Below, piece after piece: positions 39,794 through 48,994 of a stretch of DNA of 54,559 bases; positions within the stretch are counted from its first letter, which is position 1, and each line of letters begins with the position of its first letter. Below the pieces are notes generated by a model. The model searched no databases and was not told the DNA's origin. It worked only from the letters and a program-made list of their open reading frames with translations. Source of the stretch: Acidimicrobiales bacterium (GTDB lineage Bacteria; Actinomycetota; Acidimicrobiia; Acidimicrobiales; SZUA-35); assembly GCA_020630195.1 (NCBI GenBank), contig JAHDBV010000011.1, forward strand, positions 1-54,559, given 5' to 3'. A program made the position numbers and the translations under genes.

Positions 39794-41227
39794 ATGGCCG
39801 ACGAGTCCGGAACCTCCCGTGGTGTGCTCTCGGCGGTGCTCGTCACCGTCGCGGCCATCGGCGGGTTCATCTACACCCTCGCGGTCGGCAACGAGCCGTT
39901 GCTCGGTATCGACCTCCAGGGCGGGATCTCGGTGCTCTACCAGCCGGCGGAGGACGCCGGGGAGCCCACCGAGGAAGCGCTCGATCAGGCGGTCGACATC
40001 ATCCGCAACCGTGTCGACGCCATCGGCGTGGCCGAGCCCGAGATCGCCCGTCAGGGATCCAACATCTCGGTGAGCCTGCCGGGTGTCGAAGACCGCGAGC
40101 GTGTCCTCAACCTGGTCGGCCAGACCGCCGAGCTCCGCTTCCGGCCGGTGCTCGCCGACCTGCCCTCGGGCGTCCTCCCTGCGGAATGCCAGAGCGGCGA
40201 GGTCACGCCCCCCGAAGAGGACGAGAACGACGCCATCGTCGTGCTCGCCGACACCGATGGCCTGCGCCGGTACTGCCTGGGCACCACGTTGCTCACCGGC
40301 ACGGCCGTGGAGACGGCTTCCGCCGGTCTCGGCGGCCAGCTCGTCTCGGCGTGGCAGGTGCTGCCGGTGTTCAAGGGCGGCGCCGAGGGCATCGACCTGT
40401 TCAACGCCGCCGCGGCGGAGTGCTTCAACGCCACCGCCGTCTGCCCGCCGACCACCTCGGACAACTCGGGCCGCGGCATCGGCCGCCTGGCGATCGTGCT
40501 CGACGGCGAGGTCATCTCGGCCCCGGCCATCAACGCCCCGTCGTTCGGCGCCGATCAGATCGTGATCTCCGGTGCCTTCGAGGAGGAGACGGCCAACGAC
40601 CTCGCCACGGCGCTCCGCTTCGGTTCGTTGCCGGTGCAGCTCGAAGCCCAGGACACCCGAACCGTCTCGGCCGCCGTGGGCACCGACGTGCTCCGCGCCG
40701 GTGTCACCGCCGGCCTCGTCGGACTCGGTCTCGTCTCGATCTACCTGCTGGCCTACTACCGCCTCGCCGGCGTCGTGGCGCTGCTCGGCCTCGTCTTCTC
40801 GGGTCTGCTGCTCTGGACGATCATCGCCTTCATCGGTGAGACCCAGGGACTCGCACTCACCCTGTCGGGGGTGGTCGGCCTCATCGTGGCCATCGGTGTC
40901 TCGGCCGACTCCAACATCGTCTACTTCGAGAACGTGAAGGACGCCTACGCCGAGGGACGGCGCGTGCCGACCGCCGTGGAGCGGGCGTACGAATCGGCGA
41001 TCTCGACGATCTTCAAGGCCGACTTCGTGTCCTTGATCGCCGCAGCCCTCCTGTACTTCCTGACCGTGGGTGCCGTGCGTGGCTTCGCCCTCTACCTCGG
41101 GCTCGCCACGATTCTCGATCTCGTGATCTCGGTGGCGTTCATGCGCCCCGCCCTCGCATGGATCGCCGGTCGTCCGGCCGTCCAGGAGAAACCGTCGTTG
41201 ATCGGCATGCCCGGAGGTGCGTCGTGA
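39794..41227 (+). CDS. secD: Protein translocase subunit SecD
   Basis: Proton-driven membrane subunit that helps pull exported proteins through SecYEG. The 477-residue protein has helix 1 (VLVTVAAIGGFIYTLAVG), the signature GIDLQGGISVLYQP, RNRVDAIGVAEPEIARQG (P1 base), a large periplasmic domain carrying an insert rich in Cys/Asp (about 140-215), AIVLDGEVISAPAINAPSF, and five C-terminal helices including VGLIVAIGVSADSNIVYFEN with the conserved Asp. The stop overlaps the secF start (GTGA). Confidence 0.96.
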   Translation: MADESGTSRGVLSAVLVTVAAIGGFIYTLAVGNEPLLGIDLQGGISVLYQPAEDAGEPTEEALDQAVDIIRNRVDAIGVAEPEIARQGSNISVSLPGVEDRERVLNLVGQTAELRFRPVLADLPSGVLPAECQSGEVTPPEEDENDAIVVLADTDGLRRYCLGTTLLTGTAVETASAGLGGQLVSAWQVLPVFKGGAEGIDLFNAAAAECFNATAVCPPTTSDNSGRGIGRLAIVLDGEVISAPAINAPSFGADQIVISGAFEEETANDLATALRFGSLPVQLEAQDTRTVSAAVGTDVLRAGVTAGLVGLGLVSIYLLAYYRLAGVVALLGLVFSGLLLWTIIAFIGETQGLALTLSGVVGLIVAIGVSADSNIVYFENVKDAYAEGRRVPTAVERAYESAISTIFKADFVSLIAAALLYFLTVGAVRGFALYLGLATILDLVISVAFMRPALAWIAGRPAVQEKPSLIGMPGGAS

Positions 41228-42264
41228 GCTTGTTCGCCGACCTCTACAACAGCCGGGCCACCATTGATTTCCGGCCGCTCTGGAAGCACTCCCTGCGGGT
41301 GTCGCTCGTCGTCTTCGTCGTGTCGCTGATCCTGCTGTTCACCCGGGGGCTCGACCTCAGCGTCGACTTCGACGGTGGCGGCGTGTTCGAAGCCCCCGTG
41401 GCCGAGGGCATCGGCGTGGACGAGGCCCGCGACGCACTCGGCGCGGTCGGCCTCACCGACGCCCGTGTCCAGGCGGTGACCGGGGAGAACGGCGAGTCGT
41501 TCGTCCGGGTCCAGACCGGGGTCGACGACCTCGATCGTCGGACCGAGATCGTCGAGGTGCTCGCCGAGCTCGGCGACGGCTCGACCGACGACATCGTGTC
41601 CGAGACCGTCGGCCCCACCTGGGGCGACGAGATCACCCGCTCGGCCCGAAACGCCCTCGGTGTGTTCTTCGTGATCGTGTCGATGTACCTGGCGTGGCGC
41701 CTCGAGTGGCGTATGGCCGTCGGCGCGCTCGTGGCGGTCGCCCACGACCTCGTGATCACCGCCGGGGTCTACGCGCTGTTCGGGTTCGAGGTGGCACCCG
41801 CCACCGTGATCGCGCTGCTCACGATCCTCGGCTACTCGCTGTACGACACGGTCGTGGTCTACGACAAGGTGCTCGAGAACACCGAGCCGGCCCCGCCGCC
41901 GACGAGTGGCCGGGGCAAGAAGGCGGCGCCGGTCGCCGAAGCGCCGGCCGAACTCGTGAACCGGTCGATGAACCAGGTGGTGATGCGGTCGATCAACACG
42001 ACCATCACGACGGTCATCCCCGTGCTGTCGATGCTGATCATCGGGTCGGTGTTCCTCGGTGGTGTGAACCTCCGGGAGTTCGCCCTCGCCCTGTTCATCG
42101 GTCTCCTGCTCGGCACCTACTCGTCGCTGTTCGTGGCCGCACCCGTGTTGGTGTGGTTGCGGAACCGCTACGAGATCGATCACTCCGAGAAGGAGCTGTC
42201 GGCCGAGGACGCCGCGCTCGCCGAGATCAACCGGGTCTCGCCGCTCGGCAAGCAGCGCCGCTGA
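41224..42264 (+). CDS. secF: Protein translocase subunit SecF
   Basis: Partner of SecD, 346 residues and six membrane helices. Landmarks are LRVSLVVFVVSLILLFTRGLDLSVDFDGG, VGPTWGDEITRSARNALGV, VAVAHDLVITAGVYALFGFEV, ALLTILGYSLYDTVVVYDKV (conserved Asp), and NRSMNQVVMRSINTTITTVIPVL. Compared with E. coli SecF, the usual GG of DFxGG is DFDGGG, a minor variation. A Pro/Lys-rich loop (about 222-240) follows the fourth helix. Ends with a strong terminator-like hairpin. Confidence 0.95.
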   Translation: MSLFADLYNSRATIDFRPLWKHSLRVSLVVFVVSLILLFTRGLDLSVDFDGGGVFEAPVAEGIGVDEARDALGAVGLTDARVQAVTGENGESFVRVQTGVDDLDRRTEIVEVLAELGDGSTDDIVSETVGPTWGDEITRSARNALGVFFVIVSMYLAWRLEWRMAVGALVAVAHDLVITAGVYALFGFEVAPATVIALLTILGYSLYDTVVVYDKVLENTEPAPPPTSGRGKKAAPVAEAPAELVNRSMNQVVMRSINTTITTVIPVLSMLIIGSVFLGGVNLREFALALFIGLLLGTYSSLFVAAPVLVWLRNRYEIDHSEKELSAEDAALAEINRVSPLGKQRR

Positions 42265-42267
42265 GCC

Positions 42268-42290
42268 GTCCGGGGCGCCATGCCCCGGAC
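42268..42290. terminator. Hairpin between secF and the convergent propeller gene
   Basis: GTCCGGGGC (42268-42276) pairs perfectly with GCCCCGGAC (42282-42290) around a 5-nt loop, 3 nt after the secF stop. It may serve both converging transcripts. Confidence 0.65.
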
Positions 42291-42303
42291 ATGCATCGGC
42301 GAC

Positions 42304-44139
42304 TCAGCCCGTCTGGGTGTTCGACCGCCACGAACGGTTGCCGGCGGCGTCGTAGGCCCGCACGGCGAGCACCCGGCCGTCCTGGCCGGCCACGGTGGCG
42401 GTGAGGCCGGCGGTGTCGGCGATCACGGTCCAGGTCGCCGTGTCGATGACCTCGTAGCCGACCACGGCGATGTTGTCGCTGGCGGGCAGCCACTCGAGGG
42501 CCACCTGACCGCCTGCGCGCGAGGTCACGTTCAGGCCGCGTGGTGTGGTCGGACGGGTGCGGTCCTCGCCGGTCAGCACCGCGGTGACGACGTTCGTGCG
42601 CCACGACCGGTTGCCGTCCGCGTCCCGGGCCCGCACGTACAGGTCGATGCTCCCGGCGGCGAGTCCGTCGACGGTGACCGAGGGGCTCGTGGAGGTGGCC
42701 TCGACCCGGCCCGTGTCCAGCCGATAGACCTCGTAGAGGGTCACGCCGACGTTGTCGGTCGAGCCCCGCCAGGTGAGGTCGACGGTCGAGTCGGTCGGGT
42801 TCGACGCCACCAGTCGGCTCGGTGTGGTCGGGCGGACCGAGTCGAGCAGCGCCGGGTCACAGATCTTCGTGAGACCCTTCTGGGGCTTGCCGTTCGTGCC
42901 GGTGATGCCGCCACCGACCCACACACAGCCGTTGTCGGCGACGTGGAGGGCCCACGGGCCGGCCCGGCCGGAGAAGTCCGGGGCGAAGGCGTCGATCTTG
43001 GCGCCGGAGGTGCCGTCGTAGGCGATGACCCAGTCGACCTCGGTCTGGATACCGGTCGGCGCGGGGCTGCCGCCCTGCCAGATGCCGTTGACACCGCCGT
43101 CGTCGCGGCTCCAGTGGAAGTTGTAGCAATGGCACGAGGCGTAGACCCGGCCGGTGGAGGCGTCGTACTCGATGGCCTGGTAGTCGCCGCCCCACGGGTT
43201 GGTGAAGTGGTGCCACAGGAGTGCCATGTCGGACTCCCGGTGGGCGTTGAGGATGTGCTGGCTGCCGCCGAGGAACACGAGGCCCTGCGGCGTCGTCTCC
43301 ACCACCTGGGTCCACTCGGCGTAGTCGTGGTTGAGCTCGTGGCGCCACGATCCGGAGATCTGGCCGGTCCGGGAGATCCGGGCGGCGTGGCGGGTCTGTG
43401 GTGTCACGTTGACGCTCGTGAACGAGCCGACGATGTAGGTGTCGTTGTTCGTCTTCGAGGTGGCGATGTCCCACACCGATCCGCCCTGGATGATGGGCCG
43501 GAACGAGGTGTCGACGGCTCCGGTCGAGGCCGAGACGCGGGCGGCGCGGGCCTGGGCGACCCGGGTGCCGTCGAGGCCGACGTGGGTGAACGAGCCGCCG
43601 ACGTAGAGCTCGTCGCCTTCGAGGTCGAACGCCCGGACCACGGCGGGCGAACCGCCCGAGACCCGGGTGCGCCACGACCAGTCGACTCGGCCGGTGTCGG
43701 GGTCGAGCGCGGCCAGGCCCTTGACGTTGTTGCCGTCGATGCGCTCGAACTCTCCTCCGACGAAGAGCCGCTCGCCGTCGGCGGAGGCCTGGAGGGCGTA
43801 GACGGGACCGTCGAGCCGGGGACGCCAGCTGTCGATCCACACACCGGTCGCGGCGTCGTAGGCGGCGAGGAAGGCGTGGTCGAAGCGGCGTTGCTCGTGC
43901 GCGATCTCGGTGAACTTGCCGCCGACGTAGACGACGTCGTCGATCTGTTCGATCGCCCAGACCTCGGCGCTGATCCGATCGGTGGTGGTGCCGGTGGCGA
44001 GGGTGTCGACGCCCCACCAGGTGCGCGGCGCGGGGTCGATCTCGGCGGCGGCGGGGGTGGGGGCGAGCGGAGCCAGGGCACCGACGACACCGAGGGCGAC
44101 GGCGGCGGCACGGATCCGGAGGCGACGTGGTGATCTCAC
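42304..44139 (-). CDS. Secreted beta-propeller protein with two FN3 domains
   Basis: A 611-residue exported protein. The signal peptide (RIRAAAVALGVVGALAPLAPTPAAA) is followed by about seven propeller-like repeats with the pattern VYVGGKFTEI, LFVGGEFERIDGN, LYVGGSFTHVGLDG, YIVGSFTSVNVTP and CVWVGGGITG (about 60-410), which resemble delta-60-type surface repeats. Two fibronectin III domains follow (about 415-515 and 520-611), each with the STDNVGVTLYEVYR or ASDNIAVVGYEVID signature common in carbohydrate-active enzymes. No catalytic motif is seen, so ligand or glycan binding is more likely. GTG start with no obvious ribosome-binding site. Same strand as the GH2 gene upstream. Confidence 0.8.
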   Translation of the reverse strand: MRSPRRLRIRAAAVALGVVGALAPLAPTPAAAEIDPAPRTWWGVDTLATGTTTDRISAEVWAIEQIDDVVYVGGKFTEIAHEQRRFDHAFLAAYDAATGVWIDSWRPRLDGPVYALQASADGERLFVGGEFERIDGNNVKGLAALDPDTGRVDWSWRTRVSGGSPAVVRAFDLEGDELYVGGSFTHVGLDGTRVAQARAARVSASTGAVDTSFRPIIQGGSVWDIATSKTNNDTYIVGSFTSVNVTPQTRHAARISRTGQISGSWRHELNHDYAEWTQVVETTPQGLVFLGGSQHILNAHRESDMALLWHHFTNPWGGDYQAIEYDASTGRVYASCHCYNFHWSRDDGGVNGIWQGGSPAPTGIQTEVDWVIAYDGTSGAKIDAFAPDFSGRAGPWALHVADNGCVWVGGGITGTNGKPQKGLTKICDPALLDSVRPTTPSRLVASNPTDSTVDLTWRGSTDNVGVTLYEVYRLDTGRVEATSTSPSVTVDGLAAGSIDLYVRARDADGNRSWRTNVVTAVLTGEDRTRPTTPRGLNVTSRAGGQVALEWLPASDNIAVVGYEVIDTATWTVIADTAGLTATVAGQDGRVLAVRAYDAAGNRSWRSNTQTG

Positions 44140-44220
44140 CCCGTGGACAACGGCATGTCCGAGCGCGCCCTTGATCGTGGTGTTTCCCGAGAGTCAGTTC
44201 ATCCCCCGGGTCGGGGACGG

Positions 44221-46125
44221 TCAGTCGGCGGGTGCCGGGTCCGGCCAGTCGGCATAGACCCGCCGCACCACCTCGGCGACCAGCTTCTCCTCACCGTTCG
44301 GCCCGAACACACCCTTGCGATTCCAGCCGTCCTGGATCCCGGGGAGCTGCCGTTTCGGTGTGCGGAAGTCCTTCAGGGCCCACGGGGTGGTGCCGGCGAT
44401 GAACGGGATGGCCCGCTGCATCTCGTACTGGGCCTCGTAGACCGCCACCTGGAACTCCTCGGTCCACCGGGCCCGGTCGTGGCCGTGGTTCCCGGCGAGT
44501 GCACCGGCGCCGTACTCGGTCATGATCAGTGGCCGCTCGACGTCCTGGGTCCACACGATCGAAGGCGTCGTGTCGACGTCGCCGTAGTACCAGCCGAAGT
44601 AGTTGTTGGCTCCGACGACGTCGAGGTCCGCCGCGATCGGATCGTCGAGATGGTGGGTCTCGTGCTCCCCGGAGCCCGGCAGGACGAAGAGCGCCGCCGA
44701 GACGAGCCGGGTCGGGTCGTGGGCGCGGGCCCGGGCGACGAGATCCCGGAGGAACTCGTTGCGTTCCGGGCCGGGCAGGGTCTCGTTGGCGACCGACCAG
44801 ATGATCGCCGAGGCCCGGTTGCGGTCCCGGATCACGAGTTCGTCGAGCTGGCTCCGGGCGGAGTCGACCGCGTTCGGGTTGGTCCAGTCGATGCCCCAGT
44901 AGACGGGCAGCTCGCACCAGGCGAGCAGGCCCCGCTCGTCGCAGGCCTCGAGCATGGCCTCGGGATGTTGATAATGGGAGAGCCGGACGAAGTTCACGCC
45001 GAGTGACTGGGCCCAGTCGAGGAGCGTGGCGGCGTCGTCGTCCCGACAGGCCCGGTCGTCACGATGTGGGGCGTCGGCGTGGATGGCGATCCCGCGCAAC
45101 ATGATCGGGGCGCCGTTGAGCAGGATCCGAGTGCCGGAGGTCGTGATCGTGCGGAACCCGACACGATCGTCGAGTCGGTCGATCTCCCGGCCGGCGTCGT
45201 CGAGCAGGTGCCAGCTCACGTCGTGGCGGACGGGATCATCGGCCGACCAGCGCGTGAGTCCGTCGGGCACGTCGGCGTCGATACCCGCCTCGGCGAGGCC
45301 CGCTTCGGCGGACGGCACCGGCGCGGCCCACACGTCCGTGCCGTCGATCCGACACACGAGCGACGTCCCGGATGCCTCCGGACCGTCGACCACCACCGAG
45401 CCGACGAGTCGGTCGCCGGAGGGATCGAGTTGGAGCCAGGCGGTCCGCAGGAACGTCGCCGGCACGTCGACCAGATCGACATGGCCGGTGAGGCCGCCGT
45501 CGTTGGCCCAGTCGGTGTCGGTCGCCGGCACACGGTCGGGGGTGCGCTCCGCTTCGACCCGGACGATGAGTTGCTGCTCACCGTCGCTGCGGAGATGGTC
45601 GGTGACCTCGACGTCGAACGGTCCGTACCCGCCGATGTGATGCGCCACGTCCACGCCGTTGCACCAGACCCGGGTGTCGTGGTTGGCGGAACCGAACCGG
45701 ATGATCGTCCGGCGATCGTCGACGGGGCGGTGTGTGAAGCGCCGCTGATACCAGACCGAGCCCTCGTAGAGCGACAGTTCCGGGCGCTGACCCACCCACG
45801 AGCCGGGCACGGTCAGGGTCGGTGCCGCGTCGAAGTCGTACTCGGTGCGGTCCGTCGGCAACACCGTGCCGTCGGCGGCGAGTCGTGGCCGGTGACCTCG
45901 ATGCCAGCCCCGACCGTTGGGGTTGCCGAACAGGTCGAACTCGCCCGTGCGATACGGGTCGATGAGGGCCGGCCACTCGCCGTCGAGGGAGTGGACCCCG
46001 GGGCGTCGCCGCACGGCGGTGAGCAGGGGAGCAGGGCGGGAGACGGGGTCGGCGCTGGTCACCGGGCGAGCCTGCTCGCCGACGAGCCGGCGGGCAAGCC
46101 CGACGAGCGGGAGACCACCGTTCAC
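44221..46125 (-). CDS. Glycoside hydrolase family 2 (beta-glucuronidase/galactosidase-like)
   Basis: Glycosidase of 634 residues without a signal peptide, so probably cytoplasmic. It has the GH2 sugar-binding jelly-roll (TLTVPGSWVGQRPELSLYEGSVWYQRRF), an Ig-like middle domain and a TIM barrel. The barrel has RGIAIHADAPHRDDRAC, GVNFVRLSHYQHPEAMLEACDERGLLAWCE, the acid/base Glu in WSVANETLPGPERNEF, and the nucleophile Glu in LIMTEYGAGALAG. Catalytic residues are present. The start is uncertain: a GTG at 46125, or a later one near codon 22 (PVTSADPVSRP). It separates secF from apt, which are neighbours in other actinobacteria. Confidence 0.88.
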   Translation of the reverse strand: MNGGLPLVGLARRLVGEQARPVTSADPVSRPAPLLTAVRRRPGVHSLDGEWPALIDPYRTGEFDLFGNPNGRGWHRGHRPRLAADGTVLPTDRTEYDFDAAPTLTVPGSWVGQRPELSLYEGSVWYQRRFTHRPVDDRRTIIRFGSANHDTRVWCNGVDVAHHIGGYGPFDVEVTDHLRSDGEQQLIVRVEAERTPDRVPATDTDWANDGGLTGHVDLVDVPATFLRTAWLQLDPSGDRLVGSVVVDGPEASGTSLVCRIDGTDVWAAPVPSAEAGLAEAGIDADVPDGLTRWSADDPVRHDVSWHLLDDAGREIDRLDDRVGFRTITTSGTRILLNGAPIMLRGIAIHADAPHRDDRACRDDDAATLLDWAQSLGVNFVRLSHYQHPEAMLEACDERGLLAWCELPVYWGIDWTNPNAVDSARSQLDELVIRDRNRASAIIWSVANETLPGPERNEFLRDLVARARAHDPTRLVSAALFVLPGSGEHETHHLDDPIAADLDVVGANNYFGWYYGDVDTTPSIVWTQDVERPLIMTEYGAGALAGNHGHDRARWTEEFQVAVYEAQYEMQRAIPFIAGTTPWALKDFRTPKRQLPGIQDGWNRKGVFGPNGEEKLVAEVVRRVYADWPDPAPAD

Positions 46126-46145
46126 GCCGAGCCGCCGCTGGTCGC

Positions 46146-46151
46146 TACGGT
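46146..46151 (+). promoter_or_regulatory. -10 element (TACGGT) of the apt-relA operon
   Basis: TACGGT ends 6 nt before the ATG at 46158. It drives apt and, by translational coupling, relA. Confidence 0.6.
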
Positions 46152-46157
46152 GGGGTG

Positions 46158-46682
46158 ATGACGGTTCCGGACTGGCTCGGCGACGTCATCTCGACGGTCC
46201 CCGACTTCCCCATCGACGGCATCTCGTTCCGCGACCTGTCGCCGCTGTGGGCGTCGCCCTCGGCGATGTCACGTGCGACGGTGGCCCTGGCCGACGGCGC
46301 GGCCGGTGTCAGCGCGGTGGTCGGCATCGAAGCCCGGGGCTTCCTCGTGGGCATGGCGCTGGCCCAGCGCCTGGGCGTGCCGTTCGTGGCCGCCCGCAAA
46401 CCCGGCAAGTTGCCCGGCGAGGTGATCGGGGTCGACTACGGCCTGGAGTACGGCTCGGATCGTGTCGAACTCCAGACCGGTGCGCTCGATGCCGACGATG
46501 TGGTGGTGATCGCCGACGACGTGCTCGCCACCGGAGGAACCGCCGCCGCCGTGGTGTCCCTCGTGCGCTCCACCGGCGCCACCGTGCACTCGGTTCGTGT
46601 CGTGCTCGAGCTCGACGGCCTCGACGGGCGCTCGCCGCTCGAGGGTGTCGACGTGATGGCGATCGGATCGGTGCCCGGCTGA
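46158..46682 (+). CDS. apt: Adenine phosphoribosyltransferase
   Basis: Salvages adenine to AMP with PRPP. The 174-residue protein has VPDFPIDGISFRDLSPLW, VVGIEARGFLVGMALAQRLGVPFVAARKPGKLPGE and the PRPP-binding VVVIADDVLATGGTA. The ATG is set by TACGGT 6 nt upstream; a GTG just before it is possible but too close to the -10. The stop overlaps the relA start (TGATG), the standard actinobacterial arrangement. Confidence 0.95.
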   Translation: MTVPDWLGDVISTVPDFPIDGISFRDLSPLWASPSAMSRATVALADGAAGVSAVVGIEARGFLVGMALAQRLGVPFVAARKPGKLPGEVIGVDYGLEYGSDRVELQTGALDADDVVVIADDVLATGGTAAAVVSLVRSTGATVHSVRVVLELDGLDGRSPLEGVDVMAIGSVPG

Positions 46683-48910
46683 TGACGACGCTGATCCTCA
46701 CCGATCTGCCCGACGACGGGGCCCAGGCCGAACGGGATCTCGCGCCGCTGATCGCCGGGTTCACCGGCCGTGACCGCGAGCAGCGCATCGACGTCGTCCG
46801 TCGTGCCTATCGCGTCGCCACCGCCGCCCACGAGCCGCAACGACGGAAGTCGGGCGAGCCCTACATCGTGCATCCGGTGGCCGTCGCCACGATCGTCGCC
46901 GAGCTCGGCCTCGACGACACGACCATCGCCGCCGCCCTGCTCCACGACGCCGTCGAGGACTCACCACTCACCACCGACGAGGTCGCGGCCGAGTTCGGGC
47001 CGACCGTCGCGATGATCGTCGACGGGGTCACCAAGCTCGACCGGGTCAAGTTCGACTCGAAGCAGCAGCAGCAGGCCGCCACGTTCCGCAAGATGCTCGT
47101 CGCGATGTCGAAGGACCTGCGGGTCCTGATCATCAAGCTGTGCGATCGGCTCCACAATCTCCGGACGATCGCGGCGTTGCCGGCATGGAAACAGGAACGC
47201 ACCGCACTCGAGACGATCGAGGTCTACGCGCCGCTGGCCCATCGCCTCGGCATGCAGGAGATCAAGTCGCAGCTCGAGGACCTGAGCTTCGCCGCGATGC
47301 ACCCGAAGCGCTACGCCACGATCGAACACATGGTGGCCGTGCGTGCCCCCGAACGCGATCTCTACCTCGCCCAGGTGATGGAGGAGATGCGGCTGCGTCT
47401 CGACGAGCTCGGCATCCAGGGCGAGGTGACCGGGCGCGAGAAACACCTCTGGTCGATCTACGACAAGATGCAGCGCAAGACGACCGGGTTCGAGGAGATC
47501 CACGACCTCATCGGGGTGCGGATCATCGTCGACTCGGTGCGTGACTGCTACGCCGCCATGGGGTCGGTCCACTCCACCTGGAAGCCGGTGCAGGGCCGGT
47601 TCAAGGACTACGTGGCGATGCCCAAGTTCAACCTCTACCAGAGCCTGCACACCACCGTCGTCGGGCCGCAGGGCAAGCCGATCGAGTTCCAGATCCGCAC
47701 CGTCGAGATGCACAGCCGGGCCGAGTTCGGCGTGGCCGCCCACTTCATCTACAAAGACGGCTACCGCACCGAGGGCCAGATCGACCTGCCCTGGCTCGAC
47801 CGGATCATCGACTGGGAGAAGGACACCTCCGACCACGACGAGTTCATGGCGAACCTCAAGGTCGACCTCGACCAGGAGGAGGTGTTCGTCTTCACCCCCA
47901 ACGGCGACCTCGTCACCCTGCCGGCCGGATCGACCCCGATCGACTTCGCCTACGCGATCCACACCGACGTCGGCCATCGCTGCGTGGGAGCGAAGGTCGA
48001 CGGCAAGCTCGCGAGCCTCAGCGACGAGTTGCACTCGGGTGAGACGATCGAGGTGTTCACCTCGAAGGGTGAGACCTCGTCGGGCCCGTCGCAGGACTGG
48101 CTGAACTTCGTCCGTTCACCGAAGGCGGCGTCGAAGATCCGCCAATGGCTCACGCGTGAACGACGCGAGGACGCCATCTCGGCCGGTCTCGAGGACCTCC
48201 AGCGTGCCTTGCGTCGTGAAGGCCTTCCGGTTCAGAAGATCGCCGGCTCCGCCACGATGCGCGAGGTCGCCGAAGCACTCAACTACCAGGACCTGCCGTC
48301 GCTCCACGCCGCGATCGGCGAGGGCCACGTCTCGGCCCGCTCGGTCGCCCATCGGGTGCAGGCCTCCCTGACCGGTGTCCGACCCGAGCAGGAGGAGTCC
48401 CTCCCGTCGACCTCGCGGCGATTCCGGCGGGCGTCGGCCGACACGGGCACGGGGGTGCACGTCGAGGGTCTCGACGACGTGATGGTGCGGCTCTCGCGCT
48501 GTTGTACGCCGGTGCCGGGCGACGAGATCATCGGCTTCGTGACCCGGGGCCGTGGTGTGTCGGTGCATCGAGCCGACTGTGCGAACGCCGTGTCCCTGGT
48601 GGCGAGCCAGAACGACCGCCTCATCGAGGTCGACTGGGACGCCGCCACCAAGGACGCCACCTTCCTCGCCTCGGCCGAGATCCGGGCCTACGACCGGTCC
48701 CACCTGCTGTCGGACGTCTCCACGGTGTTCTCCGACCACCGGGTCAACATCGTCTCCGCCTCCACCGCCACCGACCCCGACCGGGTGGCCCGCCTGCGCT
48801 TCGAGTTCGAGATCTCGGATCCGTCCCATCTCGATGCCGTGCTCCGCAGTGTCCGCGGTGTCGACGGTGTGTTCGACGCCTACCGCGTGGTGGCCGGACG
48901 GGGGCACTGA
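46682..48910 (+). CDS. relA: Bifunctional (p)ppGpp synthetase/hydrolase
   Basis: Makes and degrades the stringent-response alarmone. The 742-residue protein has, in order: an HD hydrolase domain with YIVHPVAVATIVAEL and ALLHDAVEDSPLT (intact HDxxED); a synthetase domain with GREKHLWSIYDKMQRKTTGFEEIHDLIGVR and FKDYVAMPKFNLYQSLHTTV; a TGS domain (VFVFTPNGDLVTLPAGSTPIDFAYAIHTDVGHRCVGAKVDG); a zinc-finger-like region (VRLSRCCTPVPGDEIIGFVTRGRGVSVHRADC); and a C-terminal ACT domain (RSHLLSDVSTVFSDHRVNIVS). Both catalytic halves look active. It starts at TGATG on apt. Confidence 0.96.
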   Translation: MTTLILTDLPDDGAQAERDLAPLIAGFTGRDREQRIDVVRRAYRVATAAHEPQRRKSGEPYIVHPVAVATIVAELGLDDTTIAAALLHDAVEDSPLTTDEVAAEFGPTVAMIVDGVTKLDRVKFDSKQQQQAATFRKMLVAMSKDLRVLIIKLCDRLHNLRTIAALPAWKQERTALETIEVYAPLAHRLGMQEIKSQLEDLSFAAMHPKRYATIEHMVAVRAPERDLYLAQVMEEMRLRLDELGIQGEVTGREKHLWSIYDKMQRKTTGFEEIHDLIGVRIIVDSVRDCYAAMGSVHSTWKPVQGRFKDYVAMPKFNLYQSLHTTVVGPQGKPIEFQIRTVEMHSRAEFGVAAHFIYKDGYRTEGQIDLPWLDRIIDWEKDTSDHDEFMANLKVDLDQEEVFVFTPNGDLVTLPAGSTPIDFAYAIHTDVGHRCVGAKVDGKLASLSDELHSGETIEVFTSKGETSSGPSQDWLNFVRSPKAASKIRQWLTRERREDAISAGLEDLQRALRREGLPVQKIAGSATMREVAEALNYQDLPSLHAAIGEGHVSARSVAHRVQASLTGVRPEQEESLPSTSRRFRRASADTGTGVHVEGLDDVMVRLSRCCTPVPGDEIIGFVTRGRGVSVHRADCANAVSLVASQNDRLIEVDWDAATKDATFLASAEIRAYDRSHLLSDVSTVFSDHRVNIVSASTATDPDRVARLRFEFEISDPSHLDAVLRSVRGVDGVFDAYRVVAGRGH

Positions 48911-48937
48911 CCCACGGACTCGGCTGATCGATCCGGT

Positions 48938-48994
48938 GTGAACCGGGTCGAACTGCTCAACCGGCCGGTTCGCGTGCCGACGGGCAACCGGTGA
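48938..48994 (+). CDS. Possible 18-codon upstream frame before the diguanylate cyclase
   Basis: GTG at 48938 opens a frame reading VNRVELLNRPVRVPTGNR, whose TGA overlaps the ATG of the next gene (TGATG), the same coupling used by real genes here. It contains the palindrome AACCGGCCGGTT (48959-48970). Only the overlap supports translation; it may be chance. Confidence 0.25.
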   Translation: MNRVELLNRPVRVPTGNR

